From contig JAADDW010000015.1 in NCBI GenBank assembly GCA_013153715.1, forward strand, positions 1-64,000: a stretch of 64,000 bases of DNA, written 5' to 3'. The position numbers and the translations under genes are program-made. The notes under the pieces were generated by a model. That model was not told the DNA's origin. It did not search any database and was given only the letters and a program-made list of their open reading frames with translations. Shown in pieces: positions 46,138-53,977 of the stretch. Origin of the DNA: Campylobacterota bacterium (GTDB taxonomy: Bacteria > Campylobacterota > Campylobacteria > Campylobacterales > Nitratiruptoraceae). Each line of letters begins with the position of its first letter. Position 1 is the stretch's first letter.

Positions 46138-46715
46138 GGATACGGAAGCTCTACCGCTTCGAGAATGCCCATATCGTTCGGGGGTGCAGTAGCAGGAGGT
46201 GCAGTGAATCCATTCATGGCCACTCCTACGAGGTGGAGCTGATCTTCGCCTCGGACCATCTGGATCGGGGGCAGATGGTCTATGATTTCGGTCTGACCAA
46301 GCTGACCATCAGGGAGCTCATCGATTCCTTCGACCATGCCATCACCCTCTGGAGTGGTGACGATCCCGACTACCTTCGGGATATGAAGCGGTGGAGCCGC
46401 CGCTGGGTGGAGCTTCCCGTCAGTCCCAGTGCCGAGCAGTACGCCCGGGTTATCTTCCTCATGGTGGAGCTGGTTCTGGCCAATACGGTGATGGTCAATA
46501 AAGAAAAAAATGTTACAATAGAGAGTGTCATCGTCCATGAGACGAGGAGCGGATACGCCCAAGCCTTCAAGGAAGATGCCCACAGCCCCCAGATGGGGGT
46601 GATAGAGCTAGGAAGTATCCAATTTTCAGATGGGGTTCGGGATGAGTGGAGCGATCCCTCCCTCTGGGAGAGGTTGCTCCGTGGAGAGAAGATTATCAAT
46701 CCTACCAAGATTTAA
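46134..46715 (+). CDS. queD: 6-carboxy-tetrahydropterin synthase QueD
   Basis: 193 residues. FENAHIVRG (His13) and HGHSYEVEL (His28, His30) bind zinc; DFGLTKLTIRELIDSFDHAITL is the PTPS family helix and Cys18/Cys23 are candidates for the catalytic Cys. C-terminal 40 residues (QMGVIELGSIQFSDGVRDEW) extend the usual 120-aa fold as in other Campylobacterota. Feeds QueE directly upstream. Confidence 0.9.
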   Translation: MRIRKLYRFENAHIVRGCSSRRCSESIHGHSYEVELIFASDHLDRGQMVYDFGLTKLTIRELIDSFDHAITLWSGDDPDYLRDMKRWSRRWVELPVSPSAEQYARVIFLMVELVLANTVMVNKEKNVTIESVIVHETRSGYAQAFKEDAHSPQMGVIELGSIQFSDGVRDEWSDPSLWERLLRGEKIINPTKI

Positions 46716-46724
46716 GGAGAGTAG

Positions 46725-47399
46725 ATGAGAAGATTTGGAATGGTTTCCCTTGTTGCCGCAGTCCTGCTCTTTGTGGGGTGTGGAGAGAAGAAGGAGGGAC
46801 AGCACCAGCAGGAGGCGACGGCCCACTCTGCCCAGACTGCCACGACCCGAAGCGCCACTCCTCCCTCCTTCCCAGATGATCTCCCAGGAGTAAGTCGAAA
46901 AGGGGCGCCCCAGCAGGAGGCGGCTCCCCAGAAGATAGAGCCCCAGAAGCGCCAGAGCCCTCCGCCGCCAGAGGCCCTTCCAGGGACACCTATCCAGGAG
47001 GTGGCAGACAAGGCTGTTGCCGCCGCTGAGACGGCCCAGAAGGCTGTGGAGCAGACGGCCAACGCTGTCAAGGAGGTTGTAGCGACGGCCAAGAAGAAGG
47101 TGGAAGAGGCGGCGGCCACAGCGGCCCAGAGTGTGACCAAGAAGATGGCTTCAGCCGACGGAGCTACCCTCTATGCCAAATGTTCCGGTTGCCATGGGAC
47201 CAAAGGGGAGCGGAAAGCCCTTGGAAAATCGGCTCCCATCGGGGGAATGGCCAAGGAGGAGCTCCTCAAGAAGTTGAAGGGGTACCAGGCGGGGACCCTC
47301 AATCTCTACGGTATGGGGGGGCTCATGAAGGGGCAGGTAGCCGGTCTCAGCGAAGGGGATCTGGAGGCCCTGGCAGACTACATCTCCAAACTGAAGTAG
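46725..47399 (+). CDS. Cytochrome c lipoprotein with a helical linker
   Basis: 224 residues. Lipobox LLFVGC (Cys19) anchors it to a membrane. Residues 25-90 are a Pro/Gln/Ala disordered region and 90-145 a long Ala/Lys/Glu amphipathic helix (EVADKAVAAAETAQKAVEQT and on). The class I heme domain has CSGCH (153-157), MAKEELLKK and Met axial ligand in MGGLMKG. A tethered electron carrier; the long arm could reach partners on either membrane. RBS AAGGAG. Confidence 0.75.
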   Translation: MRRFGMVSLVAAVLLFVGCGEKKEGQHQQEATAHSAQTATTRSATPPSFPDDLPGVSRKGAPQQEAAPQKIEPQKRQSPPPPEALPGTPIQEVADKAVAAAETAQKAVEQTANAVKEVVATAKKKVEEAAATAAQSVTKKMASADGATLYAKCSGCHGTKGERKALGKSAPIGGMAKEELLKKLKGYQAGTLNLYGMGGLMKGQVAGLSEGDLEALADYISKLK

Positions 47400-47422
47400 A
47401 GGGAGAAACTCCTCCCCTCTAC
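47396..47422. terminator. Hairpin spanning the ends of two convergent genes
   Basis: GTAGAGGGAG pairs with CTCCCCTCTAC (one bulge). It overlaps the stop codons of the cytochrome gene (47397-47399) and moeA (47419-47421), so it may serve both. Confidence 0.4.
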
Positions 47423-48627
47423 CGACTGATAATCTCCTCCATCTTCCCGCTGGAAAACTCCCAGAGGGGGATGAAGGAGACCTCTCTCTTCAGCTCCTTG
47501 ACCTCCCTATCGACAATAATGAAGCCGTTGGCTCGGGCCATTGTGGAGACCATCCCCGGAGCCCGTCTCTCTATAGGGTGGAAGTAGAGGCCGTCAAAGT
47601 GGCCGGGGATGACTGTGTCCCGTCCCGGTCTGTTCTGAATTTTTCCTTGGAGTAGGGCTCTGATGGGGCGGTGGTAGGGTCGGTTGCTTCCCTTGAGCCT
47701 GTTGATGAGAAATCGGCCAAATATTTCAAAATTGAGCTGGGCGGCCAGTGGATTACCTGGGAGGTTGAGTATGTAGCTCCTCCCAATCTGTCCGAAGGTC
47801 GTCGGTTTCCCCGGTTTGATCTCGATCTTACTGAAGAAGATCTCCATGCCCAGCTCCTTAAAGGCCTCCTTGGTGTGGTCGGCATCTCCGACGCTCACCC
47901 CCCCTGTGGTGATGATGAGGTCGCTCTCCAACCCCTCTTTGATGGTCTCCTTGATGGTTTCGAGATCGTCTGTCGGGGTGTGGAGGAAGTGGACATCGGC
48001 TCCCAGCTCCCGAAGCCGTGTCAAGAGGGAGGGGGTGTTGGAGTTGTAGATGGAGGAGGACTCCAACCTCTCGTAGTGCATCTTGAGCTCACTCCCTGTG
48101 GCGAAGAGGACCACCTGGGGTCTTCGATAGACCCGAATGTAGCTGTATCCCTGGCTGGCCAGGAGGGAGAGTTTGAAGGGGGTGAGGGTATCCCCTTCCT
48201 CAACCAGGCTCTCTCCTATCTCAATATCCTCACCGGCTAACCGCATATTGGCTCCCGCTCTGATCTCTTTGGGGAGGACGATCTGCTCCCCGTGGTACTC
48301 TACATCTTCAATGGGAACGACGGCCTCGCACCCCTTGGGGAGCTTGGATCCCGTCATCACTTTGACAGCTACCCCCTTCTGGACCTGGACCTCCCTACTC
48401 TCTCCTGCAAGGAGGGTTGCGGCTACTTGGACCCTCTTCCCCCTATCTTCCAGGGTGACAGCGTAGCCGTCCATAGCTGAGTTGTCGAAGTTGGGGAGAT
48501 TGTGGCGGGCGGTATAGGTTGTGGCGGCTACCCTGTTGAGGGCCTCCTCCAGAGGGAGAATCTCGCTCCTCTTCGGTATTGGAACTCTCTCAATAATCCT
48601 CAAAGCCTCCATTAATAAAATTGCCAT
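47419..48627 (-). CDS. moeA: Molybdopterin molybdenumtransferase MoeA
   Basis: 402 residues. ALNRVAATTYTARHNLPNFDNSAMDGYAV is the N-terminal MoeA motif; VKVMTGSKLPKGCEAVVPIED, FKLSLLASQGYSYIRVYRRPQVVLFATGSEL and TTGGVSVGDADHTKEAF are domain signatures; KPGKPTTFG and LPGNPLAAQLNFEIF follow. Inserts Mo into adenylated molybdopterin. Start ATG 48627 with GGAGGG upstream. Confidence 0.95.
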   Translation of the reverse strand: MAILLMEALRIIERVPIPKRSEILPLEEALNRVAATTYTARHNLPNFDNSAMDGYAVTLEDRGKRVQVAATLLAGESREVQVQKGVAVKVMTGSKLPKGCEAVVPIEDVEYHGEQIVLPKEIRAGANMRLAGEDIEIGESLVEEGDTLTPFKLSLLASQGYSYIRVYRRPQVVLFATGSELKMHYERLESSSIYNSNTPSLLTRLRELGADVHFLHTPTDDLETIKETIKEGLESDLIITTGGVSVGDADHTKEAFKELGMEIFFSKIEIKPGKPTTFGQIGRSYILNLPGNPLAAQLNFEIFGRFLINRLKGSNRPYHRPIRALLQGKIQNRPGRDTVIPGHFDGLYFHPIERRAPGMVSTMARANGFIIVDREVKELKREVSFIPLWEFSSGKMEEIISR

Positions 48628-48670
48628 ATACTATCCCTCCTCAATCCGATCTTTTCTCAGGAGTCTCACT

Positions 48671-49084
48671 ATGGATACTCTCTTCAGAGCGGCTCTCCAT
48701 ACCCACGAGTTGGCTCTCTTCCTGCTCATTGTATCACAACTTTACTTTTTCAAACTGGAAAGGGAGGAGCGGTTCATCACCTTGGTCAAGGGTTTCAGGA
48801 AGCTCTTTATGGTCCAGAATGTCCTCATGGGTATAGTCCTCTTCACAGGCCTCCTCATGATGGCTGTCCAACACTTCTCGGTCTGGAATTTCAAAGTGGT
48901 AGCCATGATCCTCCTCATGGTTGTTCTCCTTGTCCACCAGTTCCTCATCAATAGGAGACTCAGAGTGATTAGGAGCGATGAGGTGGAGCTCCAGAGGGAG
49001 TGGAGGAGCTACGCCTCCAGAATCTATCTGGGGGAGGCTGTCGCCATCTTCCTCCTCTTTCTGGTGGCGAAGGTGGTGTCGTGA
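48671..49084 (+). CDS. Small membrane protein, 137 aa, unknown
   Basis: Start ATG 48671 with AGGAG upstream; a longer frame from 48521 lies inside divergent moeA. About four transmembrane helices: LALFLLIVSQLYFF, FMVQNVLMGIVLFTGLLMMAV, FKVVAMILLMVVLLVHQFLI and EAVAIFLLFLVAKVV. His residues (HTHEL, VQHF, VHQF) in or near the helices could bind heme. Coupled to rsmE by GTGA. The family is unassigned. Confidence 0.65.
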   Translation: MDTLFRAALHTHELALFLLIVSQLYFFKLEREERFITLVKGFRKLFMVQNVLMGIVLFTGLLMMAVQHFSVWNFKVVAMILLMVVLLVHQFLINRRLRVIRSDEVELQREWRSYASRIYLGEAVAIFLLFLVAKVVS

Positions 49085-49743
49085 AGTTTCTCTACCACCC
49101 TGAGAGTGGGGGAGAGAGGCTCACCTTGGAGGGGGAGCCCTATAACTACCTCTTCAAGGTCCGCCGCCAGAGGGTCGGGGATCGGGTGGCCCTCCGCAAT
49201 CTCCGGGACCAGAACCTCTCCATCTACACTGTGGAGGAGGTGGGGAGACGGCAGGCTCTCTTGAGACTTGTCGAGGTCAGAGAGTATCCGGTCCTCCCCA
49301 AGAGATACTTCCACCTCCTCTGGTGTATTGTCGATCCCAAGGTTGTGGAGAAATCCCTCCCCTCCCTCAACGAGATCGGGGTCGGGAAGATCACATTCCT
49401 CTACTGCCACCGCTCCCAGAGGAATTTCAGGCTCAAGTTGGAGAGATTGGAACGGCTCCTCATCAACTCCTGTCAGCAGTCCGGTCGGAGCAATTTGATG
49501 GAGCTGGAGATTGTGGAGGGTCTGGAAGAGGCCCTGGACCGCTATCCCGATACGGTTCTCCTCGATTTTGGGGGGGAGAGTGTCACAGAGTGGGAGGGTG
49601 TGGAACGGCTCCTCATCGGGCCTGAAGGGGGGGTGACTCCCGAGGAGAGGGGCCGTTTTTCCTCTATTGTCGCCTTCGATACCCCTCTGGTCCTCAGGAG
49701 TGAGACGGCCGCCGTGGCGGCGGCATCCCGAGTTCTCCTCTAA
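49081..49743 (+). CDS. rsmE: 16S rRNA (uracil-1498-N3)-methyltransferase RsmE
   Basis: 220 residues. The N-terminal PUA-like YNYLFKVRRQRVGDRVALRN and C-terminal SPOUT knot RLLIGPEGGVTPEER, LVLRSETAAVAAASRVLL mark RsmE. The start is GTG overlapping the previous stop. The end overlaps the convergent pseudopilin by four bases. Confidence 0.9.
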   Translation: MKFLYHPESGGERLTLEGEPYNYLFKVRRQRVGDRVALRNLRDQNLSIYTVEEVGRRQALLRLVEVREYPVLPKRYFHLLWCIVDPKVVEKSLPSLNEIGVGKITFLYCHRSQRNFRLKLERLERLLINSCQQSGRSNLMELEIVEGLEEALDRYPDTVLLDFGGESVTEWEGVERLLIGPEGGVTPEERGRFSSIVAFDTPLVLRSETAAVAAASRVLL

Positions 49744-50183
49744 AACTCTATGGCCTCTGTAATCCTCGGATCTCCAATGAGTTCGGCACAGGTTGTCGCC
49801 GTTTTGCTGTTGGAGAACTGGGTGCAATCGATTGTATAGGAGATGATCCGTCGCTTTTTGTCGAGAATGATGGAGGCCACCACCCTTCCCCCATCTCGGT
49901 ACTGGTAAATTCCCCCCTCTCCTAGATTTTTGTAGAGCCATCCGGACTGTTGGAGGAGGACAATATCGTTGAGGTGGAAATCCTCTTCATTCTGGAATTC
50001 TAGGGAGCTAATGGCCACTTGGGCCGCATCGAGGGCTGTATCAATCGTTGTCTGGATCACTTGGGAGGCTTGGGCGCTCCTCTTCAGATACTCATACTTG
50101 GGAATCGCAACCAGTGCTAGAATGGTAATGAGTGTGAGCACAAAGAGCAACTCTATGATTGTGAATCCGCGTCCCCGTCTCAT
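49740..50183 (-). CDS. Type IV/II prepilin-like protein
   Basis: 147 residues. RRGRGFTIIELLFVLTLITILALVAIP is the classic N-methylation prepilin start (cleavage after Gly, Phe+1, Glu+5) followed by an N-terminal helix. The C-terminal part has a Cys pair (DCTQFSN...TTCAEL) able to form the pilin disulfide. Probably a pseudopilin or competence minor pilin. Solitary; RBS AAAGGAGC. Confidence 0.85.
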   Translation of the reverse strand: MRRGRGFTIIELLFVLTLITILALVAIPKYEYLKRSAQASQVIQTTIDTALDAAQVAISSLEFQNEEDFHLNDIVLLQQSGWLYKNLGEGGIYQYRDGGRVVASIILDKKRRIISYTIDCTQFSNSKTATTCAELIGDPRITEAIEF

Positions 50184-50275
50184 GAGAGCTCCTTTTATAC
50201 CAAATTATCTCCATAAATATCGGTAAAATAGGCCAATTTTTTAGTTCAGCCTCTTCAAAAGATAAATTTTTATGA

Positions 50276-50470
50276 TATAATTCTAATTCCCCTCCCCCTA
50301 TGTAGCAGCAGACCGCTGGGCGGTCTGCTGACCTCTTCCCATAAACCTTTCCAAAGAGATCTCCCTTTTCGGTTGCTCTTTCGTTCTCTCCACTTGGGAG
50401 TTGAGTTTTGGATCCTCTCTCCCTTTTTCTCCTCTCTTTGGAGCTTCCCTAAAACGGTCGCCATCTGAAG
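50276..50470 (+). ncRNA. Candidate noncoding RNA with a strong hairpin
   Basis: An exact extended -10 (TGATATAAT, 50273-50281) precedes a 200-base stretch without a gene. Starting about 50288 the transcript would carry CAGCAGACCGC/GCGGTCTGCTG (a 10-11 bp hairpin with loop TGG near 50312-50336) and a pyrimidine-rich body ending near the rpmE promoter. Size and hairpin suggest a small RNA or attenuator; it shows no signal-recognition-RNA or RNase P core. Confidence 0.35.
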
Positions 50471-50478
50471 TCTTTTTG

Positions 50479-50487
50479 TGGTATAAT
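50479..50487 (+). promoter_or_regulatory. Extended -10 promoter (TGGTATAAT) of rpmE
   Basis: Exact TGnTATAAT, 32 bases before ATG 50519. Confidence 0.5.
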
Positions 50488-50518
50488 TCGCTCCCAAAAG
50501 TTGTGAAAGGATTGAGTA

Positions 50519-50719
50519 ATGAAGAAGGGTATCCATCCAGAATATATGGAGTGCTCCGTTACATGTGCTTGCGGGAACCACTTTGTTGTCTTCTCCAACA
50601 AACCCCAGCTCAAAATAGAGATCTGCAACAAGTGTCACCCATTCTTTACAGGGAGTGAGAAGATTGTCGATACAACGGGACGGGTGGACCGATTCAAGAA
50701 GAAATACAACCTTAAGTAG
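50519..50719 (+). CDS. rpmE: Ribosomal protein L31
   Basis: 66 residues. MKKGIHPEY, then the zinc-binding [11 protein letters not shown] and [12 protein letters not shown], then [12 protein letters not shown]. Four Cys make this the zinc form. RBS AAAGGA. The stop abuts the rsmI start. Confidence 0.97.
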   Translation: MKKGIHPEYMECSVTCACGNHFVVFSNKPQLKIEICNKCHPFFTGSEKIVDTTGRVDRFKKKYNLK

Positions 50720-51526
50720 TTGCTGACACTGGTCCCGACCCCCATTGGTAATCTCGGCGATATAACTGTGAGGGCCTTGGAGAGGCTCCAGGAGGCCCAC
50801 CATATTTTGGCGGAAGATACTCGGGTCGCCAAGAGTCTCCTCCGCCTCTTGGGCCAGCGGCACGGGATCCAGTGGGGCCATAAATATTTCCACTCCTTCC
50901 ATGAACATAATCAGAGAGAGTTTCTTGAGAGAGTCTCCCCCTCCTTTTTTCAACAACAGGTTGTCTATATGAGCGATGCCGGAATGCCTGGGGTCAGCGA
51001 TCCCGGGGCGAAGCTTGTCGCCTATGCCCAGAACCACGGGATCTCCTACGAGGTTCTCCCCGGTCCCAGTGCCGCCATTACGGCTTGGGCCGCCAGCGGC
51101 TATGAGGGGAGATTTACCTTTTTCGGCTTCCTCCCCCACAAAAAGGGGCGGCAGAGGGAGTTGAGGGAGGTGATGGCCCACCCCTATCACTCTATTCTCT
51201 ACGAGGCTCCCCACCGTCTCTTGAAGCTCTTGGGGGAGATGGAGGAGATCGATCCCGAGAGGGAGCTCTTCCTCGCCAAGGAACTTACCAAGCTCCACCA
51301 GAGCTTTTTCCGGGGGAGTGTCCGGGAGTTGCTGGAGGAGCTCTCCTCCCAGGGGGTTCGGGGGGAGTGGGTGGTCATTGTGACCCCAGATAGGAGGGAG
51401 AGGAGGGAGATCGATCCGGACCTCCTCTACAGCCTCGATCTCCCCAAGAAGCAGAAGGCTAAGCTGATCGCCCAGCTGACAGGGGGAGATGTCAAAGAAA
51501 TTTATGAAAAACTTATAGATAATTAG
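50720..51526 (+). CDS. rsmI: 16S rRNA (cytidine-1402-2'-O)-methyltransferase
   Basis: 268 residues. LVPTPIGNLGDITVRALERLQEAHHILAEDTRVA and VYMSDAGMPGVSDPG, PGPSAAITAWAASG and APHRLLKLL are the RsmI motifs of the tetrapyrrole-methylase-like fold. TTG start immediately after rpmE. Confidence 0.93.
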   Translation: MLTLVPTPIGNLGDITVRALERLQEAHHILAEDTRVAKSLLRLLGQRHGIQWGHKYFHSFHEHNQREFLERVSPSFFQQQVVYMSDAGMPGVSDPGAKLVAYAQNHGISYEVLPGPSAAITAWAASGYEGRFTFFGFLPHKKGRQRELREVMAHPYHSILYEAPHRLLKLLGEMEEIDPERELFLAKELTKLHQSFFRGSVRELLEELSSQGVRGEWVVIVTPDRRERREIDPDLLYSLDLPKKQKAKLIAQLTGGDVKEIYEKLIDN

Positions 51527-51527
51527 A

Positions 51528-51533
51528 TACAAT
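51528..51533 (+). promoter_or_regulatory. Candidate -10 (TACAAT) for a leaderless rlmB transcript
   Basis: TACAAT ends seven bases before ATG 51540, so a transcript would start at or next to the start codon. No Shine-Dalgarno sequence precedes the ATG. Confidence 0.35.
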
Positions 51534-51539
51534 CCTGTC

Positions 51540-52223
51540 ATGTATATCTATGGGAAGCAGATTTTCAACTACCTGTTGGAGCGCCATCGGGATCGGATAG
51601 AGAGGGTCCTGCTGGCTAAAGAGATCGACCCCAAACTTTTTAAGAGGCTGAAAGCCCTTGGAATTCCCATTGAACGGATCGATAATAGGAAGGCCCAAGC
51701 CCTTGCCCGAGGGGGAAACCATCAGGGATTCATCGTCGAGATCGACCCTCCCCCTCTGGCCGAGATTGATGAACTTAAGGAGGGGGAATTCCTTGTGATC
51801 CTCCACCAGGTTACCGATACTGGGAATATCGGTTCCATCGTGAGGAGTGGTTACGCTCTGGGGGCCGATGGGATCGTTGTGACAGGCCTCTCCTCCCTCA
51901 ATATGGAGGGGATCATTCGGACCAGCAGTGGGGCCGCCCTCGATATGCCCATCTCTCTGGTCTCCAACCTCTACGACCTCATCAAGGAGTTGAGGGATAG
52001 GGGTTTCAGACTCTATGCCGCCACCACTAAAGGGAGAGATGTGCGGGAGTTCAGGTTTCAGGGGAAGAGGGCCCTCCTGCTGGGTAGCGAGGGAGAGGGG
52101 CTCCCCCAGAGAGCTATCAGAGGGTGTGACCATGAGATCGGTATCGTCATGAGGCGGGAGTTCGACTCCCTGAATGTCTCCGCTGCGGCGGCAATTTTTA
52201 TCGATAGGATGCGTGATGAGTGA
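51540..52223 (+). CDS. rlmB: 23S rRNA (guanosine-2'-O)-methyltransferase RlmB family
   Basis: 227 residues. The trefoil-knot TrmH family: VILHQVTDTGNIGSIVRSG, LLLGSEGEGLPQRAIRGCDHEIGI and SLNVSAAAAIFIDRM. RlmB methylates G2251; a TrmH tRNA Gm18 enzyme is the alternative. Overlaps the next gene by eight bases. Confidence 0.85.
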   Translation: MYIYGKQIFNYLLERHRDRIERVLLAKEIDPKLFKRLKALGIPIERIDNRKAQALARGGNHQGFIVEIDPPPLAEIDELKEGEFLVILHQVTDTGNIGSIVRSGYALGADGIVVTGLSSLNMEGIIRTSSGAALDMPISLVSNLYDLIKELRDRGFRLYAATTKGRDVREFRFQGKRALLLGSEGEGLPQRAIRGCDHEIGIVMRREFDSLNVSAAAAIFIDRMRDE

Positions 52224-53196
52224 TCTAGATAAATTGAGAGAGATGGATCCTGAGGAGGTTCAGAAGAAGACCTATATCGCTCCCAAAGTCTTGAAGGCCC
52301 TCCTCGATGGGGATTTCCAAAAACTTGGTCTCCGAGCCAAAGCGATAGGGCTCGTCAACATTTTGGAGAGGGAGCTCCACCTCAATCTCAAGGAGTTGCG
52401 GAACCAGATAGAGGAGTTCTACGGCAATAATGAGAGTGTGACCCTGTCGGAAAAGAGGGGAGGGGAAGAGTCTGAAGGGGGGAGCCAGTTCTGGCTCTTC
52501 GGAATTCTCCTCCTCCTCTTGGCGGCTGTCGGAGGGGGGTACTACTACTATACCCATCTCTTCAAAACTCCAGACCGCTCCTCTGCCCAGCAGGGAGGGG
52601 GTGGCTTCTTCATCAGCAGTCAGAGCTCCGAGGAGAGCTCCAAGGAGAAGGAGAGGGGAGAGGAGAGGAGCAGTAGCTCCCAGGTCACCTTCACCACCAG
52701 TAGCTCCCTTGCCCTGAATACCTCTTCCACTCCGGCCATGGCTCCAGCTGTCGAAAAGGGTGGGGAGAAAGAGGCCGAAACAGGTGGGGAAAAGGAGGAG
52801 AGCTCTCCTTCTTCCGACAGGGGAGAGAGCCTCTCTTCCAGCTCCTCCTCTCTGGAAAGCTCCTCCTCCCTGGCCCAGTCGGAGGAGAGCAGTAGTTCCC
52901 AGGAGGCCCGGGCTCCGGAGAGGGTTGTCATCATTCCCCGGGAGAAGCTCTGGCTCGGTATTATCTATCTGGACAATTTTAAGAGGAAGCAGTATCTCAC
53001 TTCCAACCCCATTGAGCTCGACACCTCTAGGGATCAACTTATTGTTACAGGTCACGGACTCATCACCATTCAGAGGGACGATCGAGAGGAGGTGATCAAC
53101 GAGAGGGGAAAACAGAGGTTCATCTATAGAAATGGCGTTCTGGAGAAGATCGACGCCAAGCAGTTCCGAGAGTATAACAGGGGGAGAAATTGGTGA
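52216..53196 (+). CDS. RodZ-like membrane protein with a Ser-rich linker
   Basis: 326 residues. N-terminal helix-turn-helix-like domain (EEVQKKTYIAPKVLKALLDGDFQKL), hydrophobic helix (LFGILLLLLAAVGGGYYY at about 100-120), a long Ser/Glu/Gly linker to about 240 and a C-terminal beta domain starting VVIIPREKLWLGIIYLDNF. The order matches RodZ-type cytoskeletal bridges that couple MreB to the cell wall; the short N-terminal domain is atypical. Start ATG 52216. Confidence 0.65.
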   Translation: MSDLDKLREMDPEEVQKKTYIAPKVLKALLDGDFQKLGLRAKAIGLVNILERELHLNLKELRNQIEEFYGNNESVTLSEKRGGEESEGGSQFWLFGILLLLLAAVGGGYYYYTHLFKTPDRSSAQQGGGGFFISSQSSEESSKEKERGEERSSSSQVTFTTSSSLALNTSSTPAMAPAVEKGGEKEAETGGEKEESSPSSDRGESLSSSSSSLESSSSLAQSEESSSSQEARAPERVVIIPREKLWLGIIYLDNFKRKQYLTSNPIELDTSRDQLIVTGHGLITIQRDDREEVINERGKQRFIYRNGVLEKIDAKQFREYNRGRNW

Positions 53197-53966
53197 GGGC
53201 TCTTCTCCTCCTTCTCGGGGCTCTCTCCCTCATGGGGGGATCTATCGAGTCGAGGATCCAGGCCATTTTGGGTCCCCGACTCTATAGCGACAATCTCCCT
53301 GTGATCAAGACCCTCGTCGGTACTCAGGCCGTGGGGGGAGATCTCCTCTCGACCCTGCGTCTTCTGGAGAAGGTCGGTATTCTTCCCGAAAATTACAGAA
53401 GTCCCCGGGAGCAACGGATCACCTTTATCTCCCCCCAGGCCCCCTACCTCCTGATGAAGTTGAGTCGGGCCTCTCTCCACAGGGCCGCCCTCTACGGTGT
53501 CCATCTGGAGAGTCTAGAGCGGGGGGAGCTCTTCAGGGAGCGGCTCCTCTTCCGCTCCTCCCAGACCCCGAGACTCTCCCGAATAGTAGAGTTTTTGGAG
53601 GAAAATGGGGGAGTTGTCCGCGATATTCGGCGGGAAGGGAGCCAGGGAGGGTGGCAGATCTCCGTCGATCTACGGAACGCCCGTATCCCTGCTAAGCGGG
53701 TGGTGGGTGAGGCCCATCTCTCCATCAGGAAGGAGCTCTGGATCGATGTGGCGGGCCAGAGGAGAGCCGAAATAGCTGTCTCCGGAGGGTGGTATCCCGA
53801 TATTGCTCTTTATGACAGATGGTTACGTCCCCTGGCCTCCCTGAAGAGTGAGGAGATGCGGAAGGGGATTGAGATCACCCTCCCCAAGGGGACCCGGTAT
53901 ATGAGGATTACAGATAGATTTACACCAAAAAATCTGAAGCGCGGTATCTATCTCCGTCTGCAGTAG
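53193..53966 (+). CDS. Secreted hypothetical protein, 257 aa
   Basis: GTG 53193 overlaps the RodZ-like stop. Signal peptide ([17 protein letters not shown]). Then [23 protein letters not shown] and a basic beta-strand C-terminal domain. The family is unknown to me. Tight coupling to the RodZ-like gene suggests a periplasmic partner in cell shape. Confidence 0.6.
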   Translation: MRALLLLLGALSLMGGSIESRIQAILGPRLYSDNLPVIKTLVGTQAVGGDLLSTLRLLEKVGILPENYRSPREQRITFISPQAPYLLMKLSRASLHRAALYGVHLESLERGELFRERLLFRSSQTPRLSRIVEFLEENGGVVRDIRREGSQGGWQISVDLRNARIPAKRVVGEAHLSIRKELWIDVAGQRRAEIAVSGGWYPDIALYDRWLRPLASLKSEEMRKGIEITLPKGTRYMRITDRFTPKNLKRGIYLRLQ

Positions 53967-53977
53967 AGAGGGTAGCG

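Noticed and set aside
50276-50470. Signal-recognition RNA, RNase P or tmRNA in the pilin-rpmE spacer
   Set aside because: The conserved SRP tetraloop (GGAAGGAAGC-type), RNase P and tmRNA cores are not found in either strand.
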